21,500 nucleotides of DNA, taken from contig JAEWIX010000007.1 of the NCBI GenBank assembly GCA_023386885.1, positions 1 to 21,500 of the forward strand. The letters are read 5' to 3'. Source of the DNA: Pseudomonadota bacterium. Its GTDB lineage: Bacteria > Pseudomonadota > Alphaproteobacteria > Rhizobiales > Xanthobacteraceae. Of the stretch, positions 15,805-21,500 are shown one piece after another (positions within the stretch are counted from its first letter, which is position 1; each line of letters opens with the position of its first letter). The position numbers and the translations under genes are program-made. The notes beneath the pieces were generated by a model, which had not been told where the DNA came from, did no database searches, and saw only the letters and a list, made by a program, of their open reading frames with translations.

Positions 15805-17916
15805 TCAGGCGCCTCCCCAATAGGACTTATGCGCTTCCCATGTCGGATCGGCGTCCGGCAGGCGAATTCGTCCGATGCGGTTGTTCTCGAGACCGCCGAT
15901 ATAAAGATGACCCTTGTGCTCGCGCACCGAGGTGATGGTCGGATGCGAATGACCACCCGGATCCCACAGCGATTCCGTCACCACACCGTTGTCGTCGAAC
16001 TTGACAATGCAGCCGTAGTTGATGCCGGGGCACAGCCACTCGTCCGGCGGAATCTGCTTGACCATGCGGGTGCGGAAGCTCGGATTACGCATCGCCAGAT
16101 CGTAGACCGGGGTTCGCAAACCAACGAGGGCCAGCCAGTATTTGCCGTCGGAAGCCCGATTGATGTTGTCGCAATAGCCCGGAAGGTTGTCGATCAGCAG
16201 TTCGCTGGTGCCGGCCTTCGGCCCCGCGATCCAGTAGCGGTTGATCTGGCACAACCAGGTGCTGGCCCACAGCACCGACTGGCCATCATGCGAGATGCAG
16301 ATGCCGTTGGGGAAGGTCAGGTTCTTCAGGATCGTCTTCGTCAGACCCGTGCTTGGATCATGACAGATCAGACGCCCGTTGCCGCGACCCTCGAAGCCGT
16401 CGAGCGCCCAGTCGGTGAGTTCGTAGCGGGTGGAAGCCTCGCTGAAATAGATCTTGCCATCGGGCGCGACGTCGAGATCGTCAGCGAGATAGAGCCGCGA
16501 GTCGTCCTTGAGACGCGTGCGCGTCCGCGTGGTGCGGTCGGTCACCTTGAAGACGGTGCGGTCCGGCCGGATGCCATAGACGCCCATTCCCGCGATGCAG
16601 ACCAGAAGATTCTGATCCTTGTCGAAGGCGAGGCCGAGCGGACGTCCGCCAATGCGCGCGAACTCTTCCCGCACTTCGTAGTCGGGCGCGAGGAAGCGGA
16701 TGATCGAGCCGTTGCGGTTGACGGTATAGAGATTGTCCTTGCGATCGAGAATGACGTCTTCCGGGCCCTCGATCTTGTTCAACGCGATGGCTTCCGCATT
16801 CTTGAGGCGATCGTTCTCGGCGAACGGCGTGCCGCTATCGCGCGCGATGGACGGCGGCGGCGTAAAATCGACCCAGCTCGGCGTCACATAGACTTTCTGC
16901 AGCACCTTGCCCTTGTTCTTCACCCACTTCACGTTGAAGCCGACCGCGACCAGCAGGATGATGCCGATGATGGCCGTGGTCAGGTTGCCGGACAGGCCGA
17001 GCCGCACCATGCCGCTGATCAGCATGAAGATGATCGCGGCGCCCATCACCGCGCGAGCGATGGTTCCTCGCCCGCCCGCCAGACTGATGCCGCCCAGCAC
17101 CACTGCGGCCAGCGCATTGATTTCCCAACCGACGCCGGTATCGGTGCCCGAGCTGTTCTGCCGTGCCGCATAGAAGATGCCCGCTAGCGCGGCGATCGCC
17201 CCTGAATACACATAGGCCGAAAACAGCACGCGCTTGACATTGACGCCGGCGTGACGCGCGGCCTTCCGGCTGGAGCCGACCGCCATGATGTGCACGCCGG
17301 GCTTCATCCGCGTCAGAAAGAAATGCGTGCTGACCGCGAGCACGATCAGCGCGGCCATGTTGACCGGGATGCCGAGAATCCGACCCGATCCCATGAAATC
17401 CCAAACACCCGAGCCAAGGTCGATGCTGGCCAGTTCGTTGGTGAAGGCAACGGTCACCTTGTTGTAGGCGGCGCGAACGATAATCAGGACGACCAGTGTG
17501 GTGAGGAACGGGCGGGTCTTGCCGTAGGCGATCAGGCCGCCGTTGATCGCGCCCATTGCCGCGCCGAACAGGATGACGAGCACGATCGTCACCGGCAGCG
17601 GCAGCCCGAGAATGAGATACAGATAGATGGCGAGGAAATTCGCCATCGCGAACACGGCGCCGACCGAAAGATCCAGACCGCCGGACAGGATGGAGAAGGC
17701 CATCGCCACCGCGATCATGCCCTGCTCAGCGAAGTTCCGCATCAGCTCCTGTAGGCTGCTCGGCCTCAGGTAGTTGGGAATGGTGATCGCGAAGACGAGG
17801 AAGACCGCAATCGTCAGCATGAACGGAATGATCGGCTCCATCCACCGCTTCTCAAGCAGTTCGCCGAGAAAGAGCTGCGGTGAATTTCGATGCCAGAATC
17901 GCTGTAGGCTTTTCAT
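15805..17916 (-). CDS. RbsC-type ABC permease fused to C-terminal SMP-30/strictosidine synthase-like propeller
   Basis: A 703-residue two-part protein. Residues 1 to about 335 form a BPD_transp_2 sugar permease with about ten hydrophobic segments, the SGGLDLSVG motif at about 78-86 and LGGISLAGGRG at about 274-284. After a basic stretch (KWVKNKGK) and a linker, residues about 380-703 form a propeller: EGPEDVILDRKDNLYTVN, DDLDVAPDGKIYFSEAST, FPNGICISHDGQSVL, and LPGYCDNINRASDGKYWLAL. These match the Ca-binding pattern of the APMAP/strictosidine synthase group. Ten membrane segments put both ends in the cytoplasm, so the propeller should face inward. ATG 17916 follows a weak site (GGA ten bases before); TTG 17919 is the only other start. 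A normal RbsC is about 320 residues. The frame is continuous and both halves keep their motifs, so this looks like a genuine fusion rather than an error. Confidence 0.9.
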   Translation of the reverse strand: MKSLQRFWHRNSPQLFLGELLEKRWMEPIIPFMLTIAVFLVFAITIPNYLRPSSLQELMRNFAEQGMIAVAMAFSILSGGLDLSVGAVFAMANFLAIYLYLILGLPLPVTIVLVILFGAAMGAINGGLIAYGKTRPFLTTLVVLIIVRAAYNKVTVAFTNELASIDLGSGVWDFMGSGRILGIPVNMAALIVLAVSTHFFLTRMKPGVHIMAVGSSRKAARHAGVNVKRVLFSAYVYSGAIAALAGIFYAARQNSSGTDTGVGWEINALAAVVLGGISLAGGRGTIARAVMGAAIIFMLISGMVRLGLSGNLTTAIIGIILLVAVGFNVKWVKNKGKVLQKVYVTPSWVDFTPPPSIARDSGTPFAENDRLKNAEAIALNKIEGPEDVILDRKDNLYTVNRNGSIIRFLAPDYEVREEFARIGGRPLGLAFDKDQNLLVCIAGMGVYGIRPDRTVFKVTDRTTRTRTRLKDDSRLYLADDLDVAPDGKIYFSEASTRYELTDWALDGFEGRGNGRLICHDPSTGLTKTILKNLTFPNGICISHDGQSVLWASTWLCQINRYWIAGPKAGTSELLIDNLPGYCDNINRASDGKYWLALVGLRTPVYDLAMRNPSFRTRMVKQIPPDEWLCPGINYGCIVKFDDNGVVTESLWDPGGHSHPTITSVREHKGHLYIGGLENNRIGRIRLPDADPTWEAHKSYWGGA

Positions 17917-18121
17917 CAACGCAAATCCGGTTCCGGCGCGCGCGGCCGGAAGGCTGGAGGAAATTGGCGGGAGGCGGGCGGGCCGAGTTCACCCGCGCCG
18001 CCGTCCCTCACCGCTGCTCAGAAGCGGCGAGGAACTTCGGGTCGTTGTTTCGACGCGACTGCGTTACTGCGAACCGGCGTCCGCCCTACTCAAAACGCTA
18101 TAGGACGCGAGCCTTGACTGA
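17917..18121. other. 205-bp intra-operon gap with weak hairpin
   Basis: This gap separates the binding-protein gene from the fused permease gene; the other gaps inside the operon are under 65 bases. I see no coding frame. TCACCGCT (18008-18015) and AGCGGCGA (18023-18030) pair at seven of eight positions around a seven-base loop. It might stabilise the binding-protein message or partly attenuate expression of downstream genes, which is common after binding-protein genes, but there is no T-tract. Confidence 0.35.
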
Positions 18122-19147
18122 TTACTTCGCACCCTTCGGCACGGTGAAGCAGTACATGCGATCGTCCTTCGACTTCACCCACGCCGGCGTCGTGTAATAG
18201 GCGATGTGCTTGGTGCCGGGCTTGTCGCCGCTCTGCAGTAGCGCGATCACCGCATCGGCGATGGTCTGCCCTTGCACGTCGGCGCGATAGGACAGGTTGG
18301 CGGTGAAGGCGCCCTGCTCCAGCAGATCGCAATCTGCCGGCTGGCCGTCGCTGGCGACGAACACCTTCACCTTGTCGCCTCTGTTGGCGGCCTTGATCGC
18401 CTGCGCGGCACCCGCCGTCTGCGGGCCCCAGACGCTGAAGATCGCACACAGATTCGGGTGCTGCTGCAGCACCGTCGTGGTGATGTCGCCGGCCTTGTTG
18501 GCGTCCCAGCTCGTTGGCTGCGACGACACGACCTTGATCGACGGATCGGTCTTGAACACCTCCAGCGCGCCGTTCTTCATATCGAGCGAATAGGCGGCGG
18601 TCGCCTCACCTTCGAGGATCGCGATCTCACCGGAGCCTTTGCCGCCGCCGCACTGATTGATGACCTCGCGAGCCATCTTGCGGCCCAGGTCCTGCGCATC
18701 GACGCCGACGTAAGCATCCGTCAGGGTATTCGACGCCATGTTGACCTGGACGACATAGATGCCCGCTTCCATCGCGCGCTTCAGTTCACGCGCCAGCAGC
18801 GTCACATTCGGGTTCTGCACCACGATGACGTCCGGCTTTTCGTTGATGTAGTCGCTGACGGTCTGGAGCTGCACATCGGACTTCATATTGGGATCGCGCG
18901 TGATCAGCTTGATTCCATAGTCGTCGAAGCGGCTTTTCATGACGCGCGTCCATTCGGACTCCAGCACGCCGAGCCATACCGGCGACCAGGCCACCGTCTT
19001 GCCTTTGAGCGCCTTGTCAAAACCTTCGCGCAATTTTTCGCGTGGCCCCGCCGCGTTCGCAGGCACCGTCGCTGCCAACGCAGTCGCGGCCACCATGACC
19101 GCGACGCCGATGCCGGCGAGCATTCTTGCTCGAATTGAAGTCTTCAT
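18122..19147 (-). CDS. Sugar-type ABC transporter substrate-binding protein (Peripla_BP_4 type)
   Basis: Periplasmic receptor of the RbsC-type importer, 341 residues. A Sec signal peptide is clear: Lys/Arg-rich start (MKTSIRAR), hydrophobic core (MLAGIGVAVMVAATALA) and a probable cut near ANA-A at 30-33. The mature part has the two-lobe fold of ribose-binding-type proteins, seen as NEKPDVIVVQNPN then EAGIYVVQVNMA, ending the first lobe with GVDAQDLGRKMA. The second lobe shows IAILEGEATAAYSLDMKNGA and VFVASDGQPADCDLL. Four Cys residues in the mature protein (NQC, NLC, ADC, MYC) could form disulfides. ATG 19147 has GGGAGG six bases upstream; the open frame continuing to 19534 lies inside the upstream permease gene. 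Ligand unknown; the neighbouring acyl-CoA enzymes caution against assuming a simple sugar. Confidence 0.9.
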   Translation of the reverse strand: MKTSIRARMLAGIGVAVMVAATALAATVPANAAGPREKLREGFDKALKGKTVAWSPVWLGVLESEWTRVMKSRFDDYGIKLITRDPNMKSDVQLQTVSDYINEKPDVIVVQNPNVTLLARELKRAMEAGIYVVQVNMASNTLTDAYVGVDAQDLGRKMAREVINQCGGGKGSGEIAILEGEATAAYSLDMKNGALEVFKTDPSIKVVSSQPTSWDANKAGDITTTVLQQHPNLCAIFSVWGPQTAGAAQAIKAANRGDKVKVFVASDGQPADCDLLEQGAFTANLSYRADVQGQTIADAVIALLQSGDKPGTKHIAYYTTPAWVKSKDDRMYCFTVPKGAK

Positions 19148-19209
19148 TTGTAGCCTCCCTGTTTTCGAATGGACTGTTTGTCGTCGTTGATAATCGAAGC
19201 CCGTCCGCG

Positions 19210-20196
19210 TCAATCGCCCTGCTTGGATGTTTCCTCGTCGCGCGGATGCAAGCGGGAATCGAGCACGATAGCGACCAGCAGCACGATCCCCTTGACGATG
19301 TTCTGTGTTTGAACGTCCATATCCATGATGGTCATGCCGTTCAGCAGCACGCCGATCAGCAGCGTGCCGGCGATCACGCTCATCACGTTGCCGCGGCCGC
19401 CGACGAGACTGACGCCGCCCAACACCACCACCATGATGACATCGAAGATCAGCGTCGATTCCGCGACCTGCAGATGCATCAGTGCGGTCTGCGCCACCAT
19501 CACGACACCGCCCACGTAACCGATCGCCGCGCACAGCGCGTACTCGACCATGGTCAGGGGGCGGGTCGGCAGGCCGGTCAACCGGGCTCCATCGGGATTG
19601 TCGCCGTGAGCGTAGACAAAGCGCCCGGTCACGGTACGCGACAGAAACAGGTGGACCACGATCGCCGTCGCGATGAACACCAGCAGCGAGATCGGAACGC
19701 CGCCCCAGATGTTGCCGCCGAGTCGGAGAAAGTCGTCGTGCCCCTTTTGCAGATAAACCACGTAGTGCTGCACGGCGGCGGTGCGGACGACGCCGAGCAC
19801 CGCCAGGCTCGATGCCAGCGTGGTCAGCAGCGCCGGCATTTCGATCACCGAGATGAGAAAGCCGTTCATGATGCCGATACCGATCGCCATCACGAATCCG
19901 ATCAGCAATGCCACCGGCGTTGTGTAGCCGGAGTTCATCAGGATAATCGCGATCGCGGTCGAGGCCGCGAAGGACGCGACCTGCGAGAGATCGAGCCCGC
20001 GCCCGATCACGACCACGGCCATTCCGAGCGCCAGGATGCCAAGGATGGAGACGTTGCGCGCCAGGGCGAAAGCGTTGCCCAGCGTCAGAAAACCTTTGAG
20101 GAAAATCGAGAAGAGGATGATCAGGACAGCGCTCATGGCGAGAACCGCTGTCGTCTGCGTCAGTTTTGGCGCACGCGCTCCTGAACTGGATCCCAC
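19210..20196 (-). CDS. RbsC-type ABC transporter permease
   Basis: First gene of the nine-gene operon, an inner-membrane channel subunit of 328 residues (BPD_transp_2 family). It has about ten hydrophobic segments, the family motif IGRGLDLSQVA at about 63-73 (more often GGIDLSVG) and LGGVSLVGGRG near the C-terminus. It is clearly distinct from the permease half of the fused protein encoded at 15805-17916, so the channel is probably a heterodimer of the two. The start is GTG 20196 with GGGGGAAGG three bases upstream; the nearby ATG at about 20212 is in another frame. The C-terminus is a short charged tail, without the propeller found on its partner. Confidence 0.91.
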   Translation of the reverse strand: MGSSSGARAPKLTQTTAVLAMSAVLIILFSIFLKGFLTLGNAFALARNVSILGILALGMAVVVIGRGLDLSQVASFAASTAIAIILMNSGYTTPVALLIGFVMAIGIGIMNGFLISVIEMPALLTTLASSLAVLGVVRTAAVQHYVVYLQKGHDDFLRLGGNIWGGVPISLLVFIATAIVVHLFLSRTVTGRFVYAHGDNPDGARLTGLPTRPLTMVEYALCAAIGYVGGVVMVAQTALMHLQVAESTLIFDVIMVVVLGGVSLVGGRGNVMSVIAGTLLIGVLLNGMTIMDMDVQTQNIVKGIVLLVAIVLDSRLHPRDEETSKQGD

Positions 20197-20230
20197 CGGC
20201 CTTCCCCCATATCGACTTTAGTTTGGGGCA

Positions 20231-20259
20231 AGATTGGACCGAGTGTATCCAAGAGTCAA
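20231..20259 (-). promoter_or_regulatory. Candidate promoter of the nine-gene ABC/acyl-CoA operon
   Basis: On the minus strand TTGACT (20259-20254) fits the -35 consensus and CAATCT (20236-20231) sits 17 bases downstream as a poor -10. Transcription would start about 27 bases before the GTG at 20196. One TGGATACA copy lies between the two hexamers and another just upstream of the -35. Confidence 0.45.
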
Positions 20260-20271
20260 TTTATGTATCCA
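20244..20271. promoter_or_regulatory. Operator-like direct repeats TGGATACA around the -35 element
   Basis: TGTATCCA occurs at 20244-20251 and 20264-20271 on the plus strand (TGGATACA as read by the operon), exactly 20 bases apart, about two helical turns. A third copy, in the opposite direction, is at 20447-20454. The position over the promoter suits a repressor. The operon's own GntR/FCD protein is the obvious candidate, since this family often binds TGTAT/ATACA half-sites. Confidence 0.45.
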
Positions 20272-20348
20272 GATTTTTCTTCGACCCGCAGAAGGCATTT
20301 CTGTGCGACATCATCCGAATTGCATAGCCGTCGTAATAAATCAATATA

Positions 20349-20361
20349 TATCAATATGTTA
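20349..20361 (+). promoter_or_regulatory. Match to IHF consensus in AT-rich patch
   Basis: TATCAATATGTTA fits WATCAANNNNTTR at every defined position. It lies in a 45-base AT-rich patch where ATCAATAT repeats at 20340 and 20350, one helical turn apart. It is about 90 bases upstream of the candidate -35, a usual place for IHF to bend promoter DNA. Confidence 0.45.
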
Positions 20362-20685
20362 TACAAAATTCAAAGGAAGGGTGTTCGTCCTATGTCGCCA
20401 CGTCGAAGCCGTACAAACACGAGCATAGCTTCTCGAAATGTAGCCCTGGATACATTCCAGGATTTGAGCATTGCTCTCGATCAAGCCGGCGTCGACGTGC
20501 CGCGCGAATCCCGACGGCGCGCAACCGCCTCGCCCCGGCAAAGGAATGCACACCTAAAACGGCGCAGTGATTTGACGTTGCCGGTGATCTCGACAACGGT
20601 CCACCCGACTGCTCACAGTCAGGCGCGATGCTGTTGGCGAACAGCATGCGGGACGAAACTGCTAACGGAAAACCACGACGGCAGA

Positions 20686-20775
20686 TGGCGGAGGGAGTGG
20701 GATTCGAACCCACGGTACGGTTTCCCGCACACACGCTTTCCAAGCGTGCGCCTTAAGCCACTCGGCCATCCCTCC
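20686..20775 (-). tRNA. tRNA-Ser (anticodon GGA)
   Basis: The minus strand reads GGAGGGATGGCCGAGTGG at the 5' end, an anticodon stem CACGC/GCGTG around the loop TTGGAAA (anticodon GGA, codons UCC/UCU), a long variable arm typical of class II serine tRNAs, the T-arm with GTTCGAATCCC, and the acceptor 3' strand TCCCTCC with discriminator G. CCA is encoded (20688-20686). A possible promoter is TTGCAA (20813-20808) with a weak CATGAG 17 bases on. Confidence 0.96.
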
Positions 20776-20828
20776 GAACGCCCTCTCATGACTGCCGAAC
20801 GCGACTTTTGCAAGAGAGGTTTGCACTA

Positions 20829-20870
20829 GCGTTTTCGAGCGAAGTGGAAACCGCTTCGTGAAGAAAACGC
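20829..20870. repeat. Nested palindromic intergenic repeat
   Basis: The outer stem is GCGTTTTC (20829-20836) with GAAAACGC (20863-20870). The inner stem is CGAAGTGG (20840-20847) with CCGCTTCG (20851-20858) around AAA. I recall this core (GCGTTTTCGAGCGAAGTGG) as a dispersed repeat in Bradyrhizobium-type genomes; that is memory, not a search. Confidence 0.7.
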
Positions 20871-20951
20871 GTCAAAGCAGGAAAACTTTGAAGACAATGA
20901 AGGGGACGACGGACTTTCCCGCGCCCCCTCGATGCTCCGGCAGATATCAAT

Positions 20952-20987
20952 GTTCGGTTGCCAGCGCCGATCGCATCGGCGCCGAAC
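20952..20987 (-). terminator. Hairpin directly after the atpC stop
   Basis: GCGCCGAT-CGC-ATCGGCGC (20964-20982) is a perfect eight-base stem, extended by GTTCG (20952-20956) pairing with CGAAC (20983-20987) across a seven-base bulge. It begins four bases after the atpC stop on the minus strand. There is no strong T-tract after it, so termination is probable rather than certain; a second G/C-rich partial hairpin lies at about 20903-20934. Confidence 0.5.
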
Positions 20988-20990
20988 GTA

Positions 20991-21401
20991 TTAGTGCATC
21001 GCGGTCGAATTGAGCTGGGTCTGGATGCTCTTGAAGTGATCGAGCCGCTCGATCTCGCGGTCCAGCTCGTGGCCGGGCTCGCCGTTCTTCAACTTCTCTT
21101 CCATCTCCTCGATCTGGCTCGCGAACGCGGCGCGATCGAGTTCTTCCATCGACGTGGCGACATCGGCCAGCACGGTGAGACCGCTCTCCGACACTTCCGC
21201 GAGGCCGCCGAGCACGATGACCTTCTGCCGGGTCGAGCCGGTGATGATCGTGAGAATTCCCGGCCGGATCACGGCGATGACCGGCGCGTGACCGGCGAGC
21301 ACACCGAAATCACCTTCGATGCCGGGAACGTCGACCTGATCGACCTCGCCGGAGAAGGCGAGCTTTTCAGGAGAGACAAGATCAAAGTGGAAGGTAGCCA
21401 T
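20991..21401 (-). CDS. atpC: ATP synthase F1 epsilon subunit
   Basis: The epsilon subunit of F1Fo ATP synthase couples rotor movement to catalysis and inhibits ATP hydrolysis. The protein is 136 residues, normal length. The N-terminal beta-sandwich is unmistakable: FHFDLVSPEKLAFSGEVDQV at 4-23, then PGIEGDFGVLAGHAPVIAVI at 26-45 and VLGGLAEVSESGLTVLAD. The C-terminal helical part (about 83-136) is EE/K-rich (IEEMEEKL). ATG 21401 starts just downstream of a purine-rich AAGAGA stretch. In alphaproteobacteria atpC is normally the last gene of atpHAGDC, so atpD is expected beyond the right edge; the hairpin after the stop is consistent with it being last. Confidence 0.95.
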   Translation of the reverse strand: MATFHFDLVSPEKLAFSGEVDQVDVPGIEGDFGVLAGHAPVIAVIRPGILTIITGSTRQKVIVLGGLAEVSESGLTVLADVATSMEELDRAAFASQIEEMEEKLKNGEPGHELDREIERLDHFKSIQTQLNSTAMH

Positions 21402-21421
21402 GACACGCGGTCTCTTTCTTC

Positions 21422-21473
21422 ACCTCTCCCGCTTGCGGGGGAGGTCGACCGGCGAAGCCGGTCGGGTGGGGGC
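21422..21473. repeat. Double-hairpin intergenic repeat upstream of atpC
   Basis: Stem 1 pairs 21422-21432 with 21435-21445 (11 pairs, one G-T; ACCTCTCCCGC against GCGGGGGAGGT). Stem 2 is GACCGGC-GAA-GCCGGTC (21447-21463), followed by GGGTGGGGGC. I recall this pattern as a very common dispersed repeat in Bradyrhizobiaceae. Here it lies 21 bases upstream of atpC, probably inside the atp operon transcript. Confidence 0.75.
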
Positions 21474-21500
21474 TTCGTAATGCGGAGGACCCAAGGCCCC

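Larger units (their letters stand above)
20197..20685. other. 489-bp non-coding region between the ABC operon and tRNA-Ser
   Basis: It holds the candidate promoter, the TGGATACA copies, the AT-rich IHF-like patch, and a hairpin CCTGGA-TACAT-TCCAGG (20445-20461) that includes the third TGGATACA. Open frames crossing it continue through the tRNA gene and have no family motif, so I call no protein here. From about 20470 to 20685 I see nothing recognisable; no integrase or repeat marks it as an island edge. Confidence 0.6.

Noticed and set aside
20600..20775. tRNA-Ser 3' end as a genomic-island attachment site
   Set aside because: No integrase, no duplicated tRNA 3' end and no composition shift of the adjacent operon can be seen in the window.
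20263..20829. 188-codon plus-strand frame upstream of and through the tRNA
   Set aside because: Its end (WDSNPRYGFPHTRFPSV) is the translation of the antisense of tRNA-Ser, a common false protein. The rest lacks any family motif or good ribosome-binding site.

Overview
The window looks like chromosomal DNA from a high-GC alphaproteobacterium, most likely Bradyrhizobium, Rhodopseudomonas, Afipia or a relative. The reasons are the GC-rich codon use, several ABC uptake systems, acyl-CoA enzymes, and two palindromic intergenic repeats of a kind I recall from that family near tRNA-Ser and atpC. I found no transposase, integrase, CRISPR array or phage gene. The placement comes from memory of such genomes, not from a search.

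Left part (1-8448). The window opens inside a minus-strand gene for a small membrane-anchored protein with a glycine-rich tail (cut by the window edge). A plus-strand peptide/opine-type ABC operon follows: binding protein, DppB-like permease, DppC-like permease and a fused DppD-DppF ATPase (898-5989). It converges, 9 bases stop to stop, on a minus-strand FAD-dependent amine/amino-acid oxidoreductase (5999-7303). The 287-bp divergent gap between that gene and a glyoxalase-like VOC protein (7591-8448) carries two long inverted repeats.

Middle and right part (8483-20196). Nine minus-strand genes are packed as one probable operon. In order of transcription they encode: an RbsC-type permease; a periplasmic sugar-type binding protein; a second RbsC-type permease fused to a C-terminal six-bladed-propeller (SMP-30/strictosidine synthase-like) domain; a free propeller protein of the same superfamily; a double-domain RbsA-type ATPase; a GntR/FCD regulator; a 3-hydroxyacyl-CoA dehydrogenase; an acyl-CoA ligase; and an acyl-CoA dehydrogenase. 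Four junctions overlap (ATGA twice, a longer overlap once) or nearly touch. A reasonable reading is import of a lactone-like or sugar-like compound, ring opening by the cytoplasmic propeller(s), CoA activation of the acid, and beta-oxidation-type steps under local GntR control. The substrate is unknown. The permease-propeller fusion is the most unusual feature in the window.

Upstream of this operon lies a 489-bp non-coding stretch (20197-20685). It contains a candidate promoter, three copies of an operator-like 8-mer (TGGATACA), and a perfect match to the IHF consensus in an AT-rich patch. Beyond it are tRNA-Ser(GGA), a nested palindromic repeat, atpC (ATP synthase epsilon subunit), and another palindromic repeat just upstream of atpC.
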